A stretch of 64,000 nucleotides of DNA from Purshia tridentata (lineage: Eukaryota; Streptophyta; Magnoliopsida; Rosales; Rosaceae): NCBI GenBank assembly GCA_003254885.1, contig QANT01001660.1, positions 31,011 to 95,010 of the forward strand, given 5' to 3'. The notes beneath the pieces were generated by a model. The model did not search any database. It had not been told where the DNA came from and was given only the letters and a program-made list of their open reading frames with translations. Positions 23,061 through 35,839 of this stretch are shown here, one piece after another (position 1 is the first letter of the stretch; each line of letters opens with the position of its first letter). A program made the translations under genes and the position numbers.

Positions 23061-24210
23061 TGCCCCATTACCGACCCCTAACTGAAAGTCAATTTAATAC
23101 CTTCAATGCTTTCTAATATTAGGAAAAGCCCAACATTGCTACCAATTTCTTTAGCATTGAGTCAAAGACTAAGAAATTAAATAAATATTTAATATTCTCA
23201 AACTTTTGAGAATTTAAAATATCCTTACAAACTTACAATTATACACTATTTCAGAAAGGTGGACATAATGGTGGGTTTCACAAAATTGAGCAAAGTTGAT
23301 AGTTTACCACTTCAAATTTATACACTTTCTATATAATAGTTAGTCCTGCAAGAAAACTATAGGGACATAATTGGCCCAAAATTATAAAGACAAAAATAGA
23401 ACTTGGTTGTAACTACACGAACCGAAAATGTAATTTGACTTTTGTTTTTGGTTCTTGCCATTGGTTTAAACAACTTTAAGACCATGTAGTATAACTAATT
23501 CAATGTGTAAGAATATTGTTGGATAATGTGTTTATATTTATATACAATAATACTATTCGTAATTACCATAATTTTATACTACATTTTTTAAAGCATCTTA
23601 CGTGTCATTATTATACTGAACAATATTTTTTTCTTATTTTTGGAGTTTTTATTTTTATTTTTTTAATGTTTAATATATGAATGTCATGTAAATTATCACG
23701 TAAAGTGATATAAAATTATGATATGAAAATATGATAAGTATAATATTGTTAATTTATATAATATAATATTAATAACATATATACAGTTATATTATAACAA
23801 GTAAGCGACGGTAAAACAATTATACATAATCATTGGGAGAACCTCTATTTTAGTTGAGACAGCATATGGGCCTTAAAGCACATAAAAAATATTTTGAACC
23901 CTGCCCAAATATCTCAAATTTGCATCTCTACTTCCACAACCTGAGATTACCCCTAATCTGTGAAAGCGCATACGTCGGAGGAGAGAGTGGGAGAGAGGAT
24001 ATCGGCCGCGCTGGCCTCAAGGATTCGAAGAAGAATAATTGTGGTGAATTTCGTATTTCTCAATGCTTAGATGAAACCCAAACTCTCAGCCACAGAACAA
24101 GCACCTCCCTCTGCGTGAAGATAGCTCCTTTCCTTAATCCTTATTACAAAGGATATAAAAAAACCAACCTTTGAATCTCAATATTAATTTTTCCAAATTA
24201 CCCTTCATAA
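23061..24210. other. Intergenic stretch and 5' flank of the J-protein gene
   Basis: AT-rich to about 23850, then a more balanced 0.3 kb (23960-24170) likely to be promoter or 5' leader of the gene starting at 24211. GATATAAAAAA at 24151-24161 is a weak TATA candidate only about 50 bp from the ATG. The 106-residue frame at 23854-24174 has no recognised domain. Confidence 0.4.
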
Positions 24211-27200
24211 ATGCAAATACCCGGATGGAGAAACGCCTTGATACTCAAGCATTCATTGATTTCATCAACTTCTATAGCAACTCGTTTGGCTTCATTCCAT
24301 TCCACTCCAACTTCATGTGAGAAGTGGAAGAACAAATGGAACTTTGTGAGTTACTTTCCTTTGCTCAATTTTTCATTCCAGGAAAGTTTTTAATTTTTCG
24401 TAAAATTTTGTATTCATTCTGCTTGTTTGAGGCTTTATTGTAAGACGTTGTTGGGATAATAGTGTTGGAAAACAAAGTGGACCGATTTTCAATAGTAATA
24501 TGGGAAAGGAAAAGATCAATTTACTGCAATTTTTTTATTTGTATTTTGAAGAAATGATAAATGCTCGTCGAATCAATAACAGAACTTTTAAATGAAAAGA
24601 AAGCGGCAGAGCTTTCTTATGGAAACACATTATCTATCCAAAAATAATAAAAAAATTGCTTGTGCTTAATTCTTTGATAGTATAAAGTTCATAATGTCTA
24701 ACTAATGGCTTGTATTGAGGATGGTTTTTTTTATTTTTTTTCTGTTTATTTATTTATTTGTTTAAGTGGGGAGGGGGCTGCTTTCCGCTGCTTCATCAGT
24801 TGATACATTCTGAACCTTTGTTTCCCATAATGGCTTTTCACTTTCACCATGCGGTCCATCACCTCACTCAGCTTGTCTTTATAAAAATGCTCTAGCCATT
24901 CAGCACTTCATAACTCTGAAATTGGTTTCATTTGCTTAAGGTTTCTTTTATGTGAAACCTTTTGTTTATTTGCTGTCTGTATGTGGCATAAAAGATTTAT
25001 TAATAAAGTTATTGATGTCTGCAAATCTCTTTGTAGGTGTTCTTTTCTCACTTGGTTGCCTCTTAAAAATGGCCATGATGGAATAACTTACTATTGTTTT
25101 GCTTAATATTTTTTGTTTCTTGTCAGTAGGCATTTAAGTTTGTTGATTGCCTTATGGTTAATTGTAATCTGAGTGTTAAATTTGCCTTTTTGTTCAGCTC
25201 ACTTGACCTTAGTTTGGTCACCTGAAGAATGTTCTCCTCTCTTTGTTGTCAAGGCTCAGAACACTGTAGATATTGGCACTATTGTTTGGTCTCTACTTTG
25301 AGTTTTATTAAATTATGTTCACCTTTTAGTTCAGGGCATGGTGAGTCTTTAATATAGATGATCATTTTTTGGGCTTCTTCTTATATGATTTCTTGGTTTT
25401 ACCATGAGTTTGTGGTGGTCTCTTCGATCCTAGGGATCCTGTCAGTGTCAAACGTAGTTGAAATTGCATATTTGATCAAGAGGAAAGGAGGTTTAGCCAT
25501 TTAGGGCATATTGGTGTAATTTGATTGTGCAAATTGATTCATCTGTATTGTTATGTTTGTGGTGAATGTTTAGCTGTTGTAGAACTATTATAGTTTCGTT
25601 CTCTGAACCTCATCAGTTAGGTAGAATATGAATTTACAACACATGTTTTTTTTTTTATGAGAATGTTTGACGATTCATATGTTTTTTGCAGGATGTAAAA
25701 AGTGGTCAACAACCATCAAAGGTATTAAGTTTGTGTTAACTTTTTGAATTCTCCTGGAGTATATTGTGAATACATCTAATAGTAGCAAGGTATAGAAGCA
25801 AAAAATTACGCTGCATACAGGAATTTTATCTTTCTCCCCTTTTATGCTCTGATTTTCACATAAGAATTTCAGGTGGGAATTGTTAATTCATGAGTGTTGG
25901 TGAAATTTGGTTGTTTGTTTTGGAAAAAAAAAAAAAATACTAAGAACTTCAATTCCCATGAAATATGTAATTTTAACTTGCACCTTTAACACAAGAATGA
26001 TAGTTCCTATAATTATTCCTTATAAATATGTGAGTTCCCAAATTCAATCTTTGCTCAAAAAATATTTATCTTAAGGTTGGTTGGAAACACACATTATATT
26101 GCAAAAGTATTCTTCCAATTTGATAACGCTATTTTTATTGTTTAATTGAACATGGCATTTTACTTAAAAATATAAAATAATGAAGTAGAAGTTTGCTTAT
26201 ATTATGAAATCAATTCAAATTATAAGTATATCTAACAAGAATTTATCAGCTCCAATAATTAATGGCTTACAAAAGTTATAACCCCAAGAATTAGAAATTT
26301 TTAAGATTTGAACGCATTTTTAAAAAATATTAGAAACTCTTAAGATATGAATTTATCAACTAAACAAACTCTCATTTATGGCATTGTGATTTTAATGATT
26401 AATTTGAAAGAAAAATATAGGTTTGGACTCTACCTGTTAGGTTTGGTCCATGAGACTAAGGGACCAAAAGCATTCTCAATCTATGTTTTGATAGTAAGCC
26501 AAGTTGTGCTAGATGTAGACGCTTCTTGAACAGACCATTTACAAGGAGGAGAGAGAACAACCATGCATGTGTAAAATTCTTGAACATGTAACGTTAATAT
26601 ATTCTGGTTCTGGTGTAATGTTTGATTGACTATTTTGCTTTTTTCTGATTTGTTGCAAACAATACATTCTTTTGCTTCAATTTCTTTAATTGCCAAGTTT
26701 ATTATAGCTTGAAAAATTAATATTTCCCCTCAACCTCTTAGCTACAAATTTCATTTTAGTTTCTGGTTGGTCTCTTTTTTTCATTTTCAAGAAGCAAATG
26801 CATTATTATCGTGTGGTATTTTTCCTTCCTTTTTTTAACCCCATGTTATGAACTGTGGTGCATGCCTTGTTATCATCCACATTGAGTAGTCCTAACTTTA
26901 CTTTTATTTTTTATTTATAGATAGATTTTAATAGAATCTGTTGGTCTTTAACCCCTAAAATTTTATTAGCTATCAAGCCTTTATTTCATATGAGTGTACA
27001 GCATAATCTGAATTTTAAGTTAAACAGGTTCTACCAAGATTATTTAAATCTAGATGTGCAATTTTATTACCTTATTTCTTGTAATAAATGGTAAGCTCTT
27101 ATATATCAAGGGACTGCTCTCTTTTATGGTTGTTCCAACTTTTCTACTCAATCATGAGTCCGTTTCTCTTCAGAAAGAAATCAGGAGTCTGTTTCTCATA

Positions 27201-30200
27201 AAAAAAAAAAATCAGGAGTCTGTTTCAATGCAAAGTGTCAGTTTGTCTCTGTCTCTGTGTTCTTCATAATTTTTCTGAATCAAAGCATCTCTAACATTTG
27301 AAATATGTAATTCAGACTTACATCAGATATGCAACACGTCAGAAGCGTGCTGATGCAAAAAAAGCCCTGAAAAACCTCCTCTTCAACAGTGGGTCCTGTA
27401 GAATTCCATTTCAGGGCGTTCAGGTAGAATGATCTGATTGCTTTTTGTTTGCACTACCTTGATGTAATCCCTATTATTTTGTTTGTACACATTACGTTAA
27501 ATTGAGGTTGTGCATGCACCATGCAATTGAATGTGCTATTTTTGTTGCATCAAATTAAAATTTTAATTTGTGTTCATGTTGTGCGTCTTTTTATTAAATG
27601 TTCTTGGAGGATAATTTTGAGCATTATTGAATGGTCTTCTTGTATATACCTTGGTTTTGTATTTAGGGATGAGGTATACATGATTTAAGTGGGCCCATTG
27701 GAAAAGATATCTCAAAAATAGTGATTAGAAAATTTTAAATTGATTCTAGAACATAGGAATCCTATGTCCTCAGTCATGATCATAGCTCATAATTTTTTCA
27801 ATGGCCTTGTGTCTTGTGGATTCTTGATTCTTAATTACAGATTATATGTACCAACGAGGGTTTAGTCAAGTGGTTAGGCCCATGGTTTGCTCCCATGTGG
27901 TCTGAGGTTCAATTCCTCAAAGGTCCCTATCTAGCTATTTGCTACAGTTTCCTGCCTCACAATGTTGCTAGGGTATGGTGGGGGCCCCAAGCTTCAAAGC
28001 TGGGTCCACTTGAGTATTTCTGGGTATCAAAAAAAAAAGAAAAGATTATATGTAAAACACTGGAGGCATCAAAATTAATAAATCCCACATGCACTTTTAG
28101 AGTTTCAGTTATCTAGCTCTTCATATTATGTGTTTGAATTCCAGTACCTTTATTGTTAGGTACGTTGTCCCTCCTTGAGTGGAGGTGGTTAACGCATGTT
28201 AGAGAAATAATTGCATTAACCAATAAGACAACCTGCGGTTGTTGTTTTCTCTAGTTTAGTTTACGCATGTCCTATGGCTATATAAGCTAGAGGTTTTGGC
28301 CTCATTCTATCAACTCAGGAATTACCTTTTATGAATAAAAATGGGGAGTTGATCGAGGGAGCACCAAAGAGGGTAGAGTATACTTCTAGGATTTGAGAGA
28401 GGGTGTACGGTTTGGGTTTGGGATTAACTCTTGAGCATTATTTTTTGTACAAGTTTATTTTTCTCTCAGAGTGAAGGTGAATACTCTTCATGGACGTGGG
28501 CAAGATTTTGCCGAACCACATTTATCTTGGTGTTCTCTTGTGTTTGTCTTCTTGGCTTATTTATTATTTCATATTTTCATCATACATATGTTGTTGTGAC
28601 GAGAGGATTTTTTCCCAACATTTATCCCATAATGTTTCATAGGCAGAATCATGTACCTCTTGTGCTTCACTGATTTCTCTGGACTATATCTTGCTTTTGG
28701 TCAAAACTGCTGTTAATTTATCATGTAATGATCTTTGGTTTATTTTGCACTGTTAATTAGGATGAAGATGATTCAGGGAGCCCTCCCAAGAAACATAGAT
28801 CAAAATCTTCTCGACATGCTGAAAAATCTCGCCAAAAGAAAATGAAAGGTGAGCTTTTCTTATTTTTCTTTCCCAAGCCTTTCCTTTTAATATTCTTTTT
28901 TCACTGTATTTTATAATTTTTGATTATTTTTACAATTTTTCACCTAAATCTTATTCTGAATTCATTGGTGTCAATAAACTCCCTGCACTAGTTCGTTTTG
29001 GGTGGCCAAATCTAGAAGACCAGAACTACCCTCAACAGTTTGTGTAGCCATAATAGTTTATATTCATGACAATCTGTTGACTTTTTATACTATTCTGTTG
29101 TACATAAATGATCATCGATCCATTTCAGTCTTAAAAATATATGATAATGGAAACATCTATCCTAGTTGCCATCTCTTTACTGATTACACCATATATACTG
29201 CTTTTGGTCAACCCTTTAAAAAACTAAGAGATCCTTTCAAAGAACACGGGCTAGTGACCTGTACTTTCTTCATATTTCTTTGCCTGCATCTAATGAGCTT
29301 TGTATATTTATATGTATTGTGCTATTGTTTCCTAAATTTCAACAATTAGGTCAAGAGCCTAGATTATCTTTGAAAGTTTAAATGATTAGAACTCCTATTT
29401 TTCTGTAATGGTTTTAAAAGCCAGACGATTCCGTCAGCAGAGTAGATATAATGGCACATAAAGTTTGTATGAAACCCTGGTGTGGTTATTGCATCCCATT
29501 AGAGTCATCACCATGGTTGTAAACAATATTAAAAGTGCCATTTCTTGAACAAAAATTCATGATCCTGTCTATAACACCTACTAACCTTGTCATTGATAAA
29601 TTTTATTCCAGGATGAATACATAATAGACATATGAAATCTGTCGACCTCATTATGTGGTCCATACTAATGTGTTAAATCAAGTAGATATTACTGTTGAGT
29701 TCTATGGCAGAAAACTCAATGGTTTCAGTCATAGTGGTACTGCAACTCTGTGGAAAATACTAGAATTGCTCAGTCTGGCTATATTTTGGAGTTAGATTCT
29801 GCTACTTTGAAATAGAATGGTGTTTTATGTAGCAGTTCACGGGATTGAATTACTTTTGGTAAATGCTTCCTTTGCTTTCCCCTTCTTCTTTGAACATGCT
29901 TGTCAAGGTGTGACCTTGTTTGAAAAAATATATTTCTTCTGGATCCAGATTTGAAATACTGCATTTTTATTATGTTTCTCACCTTTTTGGTTTACTTAAT
30001 AGTTAATAGATGTATTGAATGGCATTATAAATGTGCTACTACATACATATTCAGAAAAAAGTGGATTAAGCAGTTGAACCTCCATACGTTTCTTGTTATA
30101 ATGTGTGTTGACATGAGAGATACACTGAGAAGCATAAATATAGATATGTGGATATGTGGGATGTTTATAATATGGATGACATGTATGGGATATGTGGATA

Positions 30201-33200
30201 CGCGAGCTCTTGGGGTACATATGACAGATATATTCTATATAAATATTGTGTAATAAATTCTAGTGTTCTGATCTTACAATCTTATATATATGTAAAATAT
30301 ATATGATTTATAGTCATATTTTATAGGGAGGTGATTTTCACACTCCACTTTTCTCCTTCTGCACTCCCTTTATTTTTATTTTTTTACGTTATTTTATCAC
30401 CTATATTTCCAAATCTACCCTATTTGTTACATTCTCTCACCTCAAGAATTCACTTTCAAAGCCACCCACAATTTCTTCCTTGGATCCCTCCACACGCTAT
30501 GCTTTAATTCTCTCTTTGAATCTCCTTCACTTGCAAATATCTAGTCACCATCAAAACACCATTATTGTCATCTCTCCAGCCATCAAGGGCAATTTAAACT
30601 CACTCCCTCACTCTCCAATTTGATATCTAAAAATCACTCATTTGGGTTTACTTTTTCAACATATTTGTTTAGACCACCGTCCGCCGAAACTGGCATATGA
30701 TGTACCTTGGCTGTACTCCCAAGGTTTTAGAGCAACTTTGCATAAGGGAACTCCAGCAACTATCTTTATTATTTTTTCAATTGAGTGTGTCTTGAAATGA
30801 ATGACAATCCATTTTCATCGGATACAAAAGCAACTAAGTTGGTGAAGGCTTTTTATGTTGTTAGGGTTACCTGTCATGAATAATATCATTTGATAGAGAT
30901 TACAAGCCAACAATATAATTAGTCATGCTCTGATAGGGTTATTGCTTTTTTATTTTTGTTGAAAAATTCCATTTTTTCTTGATTAGATGACAAATAGAAA
31001 TAAATTGAAAGAGGAGTTGATTCCTGGTTTGGGTTGCAAAATGAGAGCAGGTGTGGCTCTTATTTCTCCTCTCCCAAAAAACCCCCTTTTCTTTTAGGCC
31101 CAAGTTATTTGGAGCACTCTCAATTACTGAGTTGACCACCCTTGGGCCATTTGATATTAGTCTGGTAAAATGTGTGTTATTTCGAGCGCCAATTACCGAA
31201 TTCTTTTGTATATTTCGGTAGCATATTGCTGAATGAGTCTATAATTTTTTACAAGAAAGGATAAAATAGAAAAAATTAAGCCAACATATATTAGGGTGGT
31301 CAACTCAGTAAATACGGATGGTAGAATAGCCTAAGCCTTTCTTTTATCTTTTATTTGGTTTTAGCAGTCCTATATTTGAGGTCTATGATTGTGAGAGATG
31401 AGAGAGCAAATGGGGAAGAATATGAGAGAGAATGGAGAGGAACGGACATAATTTTGAACTGGATAGAGGGGAAAAAGATGAAGGAATTTTACAATTCTTG
31501 AGGTGATCGAAGTGAGAGAATATAATGAAGAGAGTAGATTTGGAAATACATGTAATAAAAAAAATAAAAAAAGAGTTCGGAACTGCAGATGGACAAAAGT
31601 GGAGTGCAAAATTGTCTCCCATTTTATATTGTATTATCATAAACCCTTCTTATGTTTTCAATTGAAGTAGTAAATCTCTACCATACACAAAATAGTCTAA
31701 TGTCTGAGGTGTATGCGACATGTACTTGGTAAGGTATCAGCGTATCTGAGGTGATTTTCTGAAATTTTCTTTTGGTACAGAATAGGAAAGCTGCAATCCC
31801 AAATTTAAAGTTTCTTGAAGAACTTCTTGAATATTTATGAAGTAAGGAGTGCCATGAAGTAATTAGCCAATATGGACATTATACAAATATAGCACTCTTC
31901 TAAAAGAATCTCTAAATATCTGACATCTGTTATCATGTAAGATTGTTCAGAAACTTTGTAGATATGGTACTGATCTTATTGTGAAAAACACACGAGACTT
32001 CAGGTAGAAAGTAATAACCCCATCTGTTTCTCTGCTAGGTAATGGGTTAAAAAAGCGTTATAATTTGCCTGCATTATTTGCATCCTAACAAAGTTTTTGG
32101 TTCTCTTTGTTACATGTTCAGGCAAGAACAAAAGAGAGAGTTTCTCAGAGGATTATGACAACCATCCTGAGACGATCTTTCATGCGACGTTTGGCAACAG
32201 ATGGTACACCTGGTCTTTTAACTCACGGCATGGCCCTTCTTTTCAAGATTCGGCTTCTGGATTTGAGTGGAGAGATCATTCAAGCTGGACAAATAGAAGT
32301 AAAAGATGGGAGAATAATAGTGATACAGAATCTGATGATGAATCATGTGCTAGTATAGGATCATGTTCTGATAGAGCAACTCTTGGTCTGCCTCCAACAG
32401 GTCCTTTAAAGATTGAAGATGTTAAAAAAGCGTAAGCTCAGTGCTTTTGCTCATATTTTAGTATGAAGCAAGAATCTGCACAAAGGTCCTGAACTTTTAG
32501 TTTCTATTATGCCATTGTTTTTATGTTTAAACTTTCTATTTCTTCTGGCAGTTTTCATTTATCGGCTTTAAAATGGCATCCTGATAAGCATCAAGGCCCT
32601 TCACAGGTCAGTTCTTAATCTTTTGAACTTTCACTAAATTTTACTTATTAAATACTCCTGAATGCTAAGCCTCTTAAAAGAATTCCATGTTCTTTGAACT
32701 TGCATGCTCAACATCCTTTTAGGTTTGGTAATAATCCCTTGCGACAATTATTTTCAATCATTCATCATGTGTTCATTAACTTAGTAGACTCAGCCAATTT
32801 CTAGAGTGAAACTGCCTTTTTTGTGTGGATGTGGCTAGCTTGAAAATGAAAAAGCTGCTTGGAAAACTGATAGGCCAGTTTGTAGAAACTTTGATATATG
32901 TGGAATGAGTGTTGATACTAGTTACTTCCTTGGAGCTCGTTAATATTTAATTACAAACAAGACCAACATTACACATACCTTCAAGCTAGCCAGATGACAC
33001 TGGTAATTTAAAATAAGAAAAGATACAAATGTTCATGCTTCAGTGGATACTGTTAATTGGATGTACAATTGAAGAAAATAAAGAATTTGCAAATAAAAAT
33101 CTTATCAATAACCACAATGCCACATAAATGAGACTGAAATATTCTTCTCATTCTTTGAATAATCAAATGTGCTAGACTCATATATATACAATTGGAGCAA

Positions 33201-33481
33201 GCCAACTGAAGCATGACCAACTGTACTATAACAAATTTACAGCCAAGCATAACAAAATCCTATATTCTGCTGTGTATACTAGTTTCTCTTGCTTCTGAAG
33301 AACATGATTTCTAAATTGTTTTATTATTTAATCCTAGTTTTGTAATTTTTGTTTCATTGCTTGGTTTTAAAACTGATTATACGATATTTGTGCATCTTCT
33401 GTGCAGTCAATGGCCGAAGAGAAATTTAAACTTTGTGTTAATGCTTACAGCTCTCTCTGCAATGCGCTATCCCCAGCATAA
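24211..33481 (+). CDS. C-terminal J-domain (DnaJ-like) protein, probably organellar, 7 exons, 266 aa
   Basis: Exons: 24211-24345, 25692-25721, 27316-27423, 28761-28848, 32122-32431, 32552-32606, 33407-33481. All are GT-AG, sum 801 nt. The N-terminus is Arg/Ser-rich and nearly free of acidic residues ([16 protein letters not shown], then RLASFHSTP), which suggests a mitochondrial presequence. Exon 3 is basic, exon 4 is a Lys/Arg/Ser-rich linker, and exon 5 has an aromatic [10 protein letters not shown] segment and an acidic Ser-rich stretch. The J domain is at the end: [20 protein letters not shown] with the catalytic HPD at about residues 233-235, then [19 protein letters not shown] domains stimulate Hsp70 ATPase, so a co-chaperone role is expected; client and compartment are inferred. 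Introns are long and carry a SINE, a solo LTR and a TIR element, yet the exons remain intact. Confidence 0.88.
27851..28042 (+). mobile_element. tRNA-derived SINE in intron 3 of the J-protein gene
   Basis: A tRNA-like head has an A-box-like segment (TTTAGTCAAGTGGTTAGGCC) and, 30 bp on, a B box (GGTTCAATTCC) of RNA polymerase III promoters. An unrelated body follows and an A-rich tail (about 28029-28042). The 12-bp target duplication AGATTATATGTA lies at 27839-27850 and 28043-28054. The perfect duplication indicates L1-type target-primed insertion in the same orientation as the gene. Confidence 0.88.
28154..28620 (+). mobile_element. Solo LTR, 467 bp, in intron 3 of the J-protein gene
   Basis: The sequence begins TGTTAGG and ends CCCAACA, a near-palindromic TG...CA pair. 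The five-base direct repeat TTTAT lies exactly outside both ends (28149-28153 and 28621-28625). An internal TATATAAG (28279-28286) suits an LTR promoter in the same direction as the host gene. No internal retrotransposon sequence or second LTR is present, so it most likely arose by LTR-LTR recombination. The ends resemble Ty1/copia LTRs; lineage unconfirmed. It sits about 110 bp after the SINE. Confidence 0.85.
30326..31620. mobile_element. 1.3-kb non-autonomous TIR element in intron 4 of the J-protein gene
   Basis: The left end starts GGGAGGTGATTTTCACACTCC. The right end, reverse-complemented, starts GGGAGACAATTTTGCACTCC. The two arms stay similar for over 100 bp, sharing CACTTTT, TATTTCCAAATCTAC and ACATTCTCTCAC-type blocks. 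ATTTTATA occurs immediately outside both ends (30318-30325 and 31621-31628), an 8-bp duplication. Size, long TIRs and duplication length fit hAT or Mutator-like non-autonomous elements. The interior has no transposase. Confidence 0.87.
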
Positions 33482-33800
33482 GCCTTAGTTTCAAAAGGTT
33501 CTTTTTTGAACAGTAACGGCTCCTATGGGCTCTCAATTCTAATGGAGCTCTAATGTAACTAATGTTGGTGTATCATGAACTTTTTTTTTTTACTCATCCA
33601 ATTTTTATTAATATGATGCACCTAATCCATGAAAAGAGTGTGTTTTGGCTAGTCATTGAATGGCATACCATCATATTTAATAGTAAAAAATCCATATCTT
33701 AGTAGTGACAAGGTAATCCATTAACAACCAAACATAAAGCAATGGTTCTCTTCAGAAATTAAAAAAAAAATGGCTCTATTTTTTTTTTAATTACGGGTAA
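33482..33800. other. 3' flank of the J-protein gene
   Basis: The likely 3' UTR follows the TAA at 33479-33481. AT-rich DNA continues up to the tandem duplication. Confidence 0.5.
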
Positions 33801-34094
33801 GGAGAACAATGCCAACCCGGGTATGTAAAGAAGGGATTTTGTTCTCGGTCAAGTAAATCAATTTCAATTCACATTAAAAAAAAATAGTTCTAAGATATCT
33901 AATAACTATAAATTTCTTTTGCTTTTTGGAGAAATTTAAAAAAACAAGGAGAACAATGCCAACCCGGGTATGTAAAAAAGGGATTTTGTTCTCGGTCAAG
34001 TAAAATCAATTCCAATTCACATTAAAAAAAATGGTTCAAAGATATCTAATAACTATTAAATTTCTTTTGCTTTTTGGAGAAATTTAAAAAACAG
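33801..34094. repeat. Two-copy 147-bp tandem duplication
   Basis: Both copies begin GGAGAACAATGCCAACCCGG (33801 and 33948) and end in GCTTTTTGGAGAAATTTAAA. They differ only by a few substitutions and short homopolymer indels. There is no open frame of note. Confidence 0.88.
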
Positions 34095-35254
34095 TAAGGA
34101 AAAAACAATTGAATTCACATTCAATGCGCAAATCGCAATCCATCCTTTAGGGACCAGCCTTTGGTCCCCCGTCGCATTAAGTGCTCAGCCCATCATCATC
34201 ATGTTCTAGTTACCACTCATGTGATGCATCAATTTCAAAATTCAAATGCAAACAGTATTCAAAAATTGTTAATAAACTTTCTGCATTCTTGTTTGTAGCA
34301 ACTAGCAAGTAGTGAAAATATTCCTTAAATGGGATAGAATAATGGTAAAAGCATCTCAAATTTATATTTTAAATTTGAATCTTAAATAATATGGTAATAT
34401 TTTACTTGTTGTAAATATAAAAATTTAGAGTGGGTTCTAACGCGTATCTATGTAAAAGGATCAGAATTTCATATTTACTTCTCTACCATATTTTTAATTT
34501 TGGTCATTTTCCCTCCCACATCTTCCTCTTTCTTTTTGTTTTTACTCTCTTTTTTATGGCAAAATTAAGACATAATAGAGAAATGTATTGAGAAATAGGC
34601 AAGCATGGATTAAGACATAGTAGTGAAATAGCCATTGAAGTAAGAGAGAGAGAGAGAGAGAGAGAGAGATTACTTCAATGGCTAAGATGTTAATTTTGTA
34701 TTAAATGAGTACCAAAAAAGTTGTACCCAATCAATGCTCGAAGTAGGTAGGGATCCTAGTCCTATCTAAAAATGCCACATGTACTTAGGATCCAAATTTG
34801 GGTTACCACTTGGAAAGTGTTGAATCAATTTGGCCATCACCGAAGAGAGAATGAAAAGGTCCCAACTTTAATCCAAATAAAAGAGAATGAAAAGGTCCTA
34901 ACACTACTCCAAAGAAAAAAGCTTTTCTGTAAAAGGCATTCAATTTTCTTTCTAGGTAGAAAATATAAAAGGGACATCTCAGCAAAAGAAGAAAACATAA
35001 AGAATGATGAGTAAATGTTACTTTTGGGGCAAACTTATGGCTTTCTAGCTCAATCAAACCTTGTATGGATATATAATCTACATTTTAGCAGATGACTGAT
35101 AGTAGTCAAGCTCAATTGAAAGAAAGTTAACAATTCAGATCCTAAACATTATATCAAATCTGACCAAATCTAGCAACAAATTTTCAAACCTTAAAAATCA
35201 ATAAATATGGCACAAAACCCATATAACATCAACTCTCAAAAGAAAAACAGAACA
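34095..35254. other. Gene-free stretch
   Basis: AT-rich DNA with a (GA)n microsatellite at 34645-34669. It is flanked by ATTGAAGTAA and its inverse TTACTTCAATGG, making a hairpin over about 34630-34685. Overlapping frames at 34772-35057 show no known domain. Confidence 0.5.
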
Positions 35255-35836
35255 CTAAAAACAGAGGAGAACAACAGAGGAAGAGACCATGAAGCCATAG
35301 ATGAGGATCAAGAAGCCAAAATGCAAAGCCCAATTCCTCTTGAACTTACCAAAGTAACTCTCGGGTGGTTCCTGATAATGAATCTCGAAATCATTATCAG
35401 CAACCCCATCATCAAAGTCACCACCACCCCCATTGCCATTGGCATTACTCAGCCTCATCTTCATCTCCCTGAGCTTCTCAGTGGCCAATCCAAGTGTGAG
35501 CTTGTGGCAGCGCCTCTGGTACTTGAACCCATTGATGCAGCGCAAGGTCTGAGCCACTGAGACGTAGAAGGTGAGGTGGGCAAGGGAGAGGAGGATAATG
35601 GGGACCCAGCAGTGGCGACATTGGAGCCTGGAGGACTGTGCCTGGGCCAAGAACATGAGGCCCAAGAATATGAAGAAGAGCTGGAAAAGCTTGTGGAGCT
35701 CCTTCTTTTGGAGGTCTATGGACCTCTTCTTCTCGAGGGTCTTCTCGAAGTGGAGCTGTATGATGGTGTTTAGGGCTTGCAGAGCTGTCTCCTTCGGGAT
35801 TGCTGAGTGGTGGTGATGGGTTTCGTAGTCTGCCAT
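35255..35836 (-). CDS. Conserved plant membrane protein of unknown function, single exon, 193 aa
   Basis: The frame starts MADYETHHHHSAIPKETALQ and is uninterrupted. An amphipathic region LQALNTIIQLHFEKTLEKKR is followed by LQKKELHKLFQLFFIFLGLMF (first hydrophobic segment, about residues 48-66). Then comes a Cys-containing RLQCRHCW motif, a second hydrophobic segment (about 80-95), a basic INGFKYQRRCHKLT block, a Gly/Asp-rich linker with GNGGGGDFDD, and a last hydrophobic stretch near the C-terminus (LHFGFLILIYGFMV). I recognise this as a widely conserved plant single-copy-type protein, but I know no function for it. The topology (three membrane segments) is inferred from hydrophobicity by eye. 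Frames on the opposite strand over this region are shadows. Confidence 0.8.
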   Translation of the reverse strand: MADYETHHHHSAIPKETALQALNTIIQLHFEKTLEKKRSIDLQKKELHKLFQLFFIFLGLMFLAQAQSSRLQCRHCWVPIILLSLAHLTFYVSVAQTLRCINGFKYQRRCHKLTLGLATEKLREMKMRLSNANGNGGGGDFDDGVADNDFEIHYQEPPESYFGKFKRNWALHFGFLILIYGFMVSSSVVLLCF

Positions 35837-35839
35837 TGA

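Noticed and set aside
34772-35057. Overlapping 80- and 84-residue frames
   Set aside because: No domain resemblance and a repetitive KENEKVLTL-like make-up; no gene structure.
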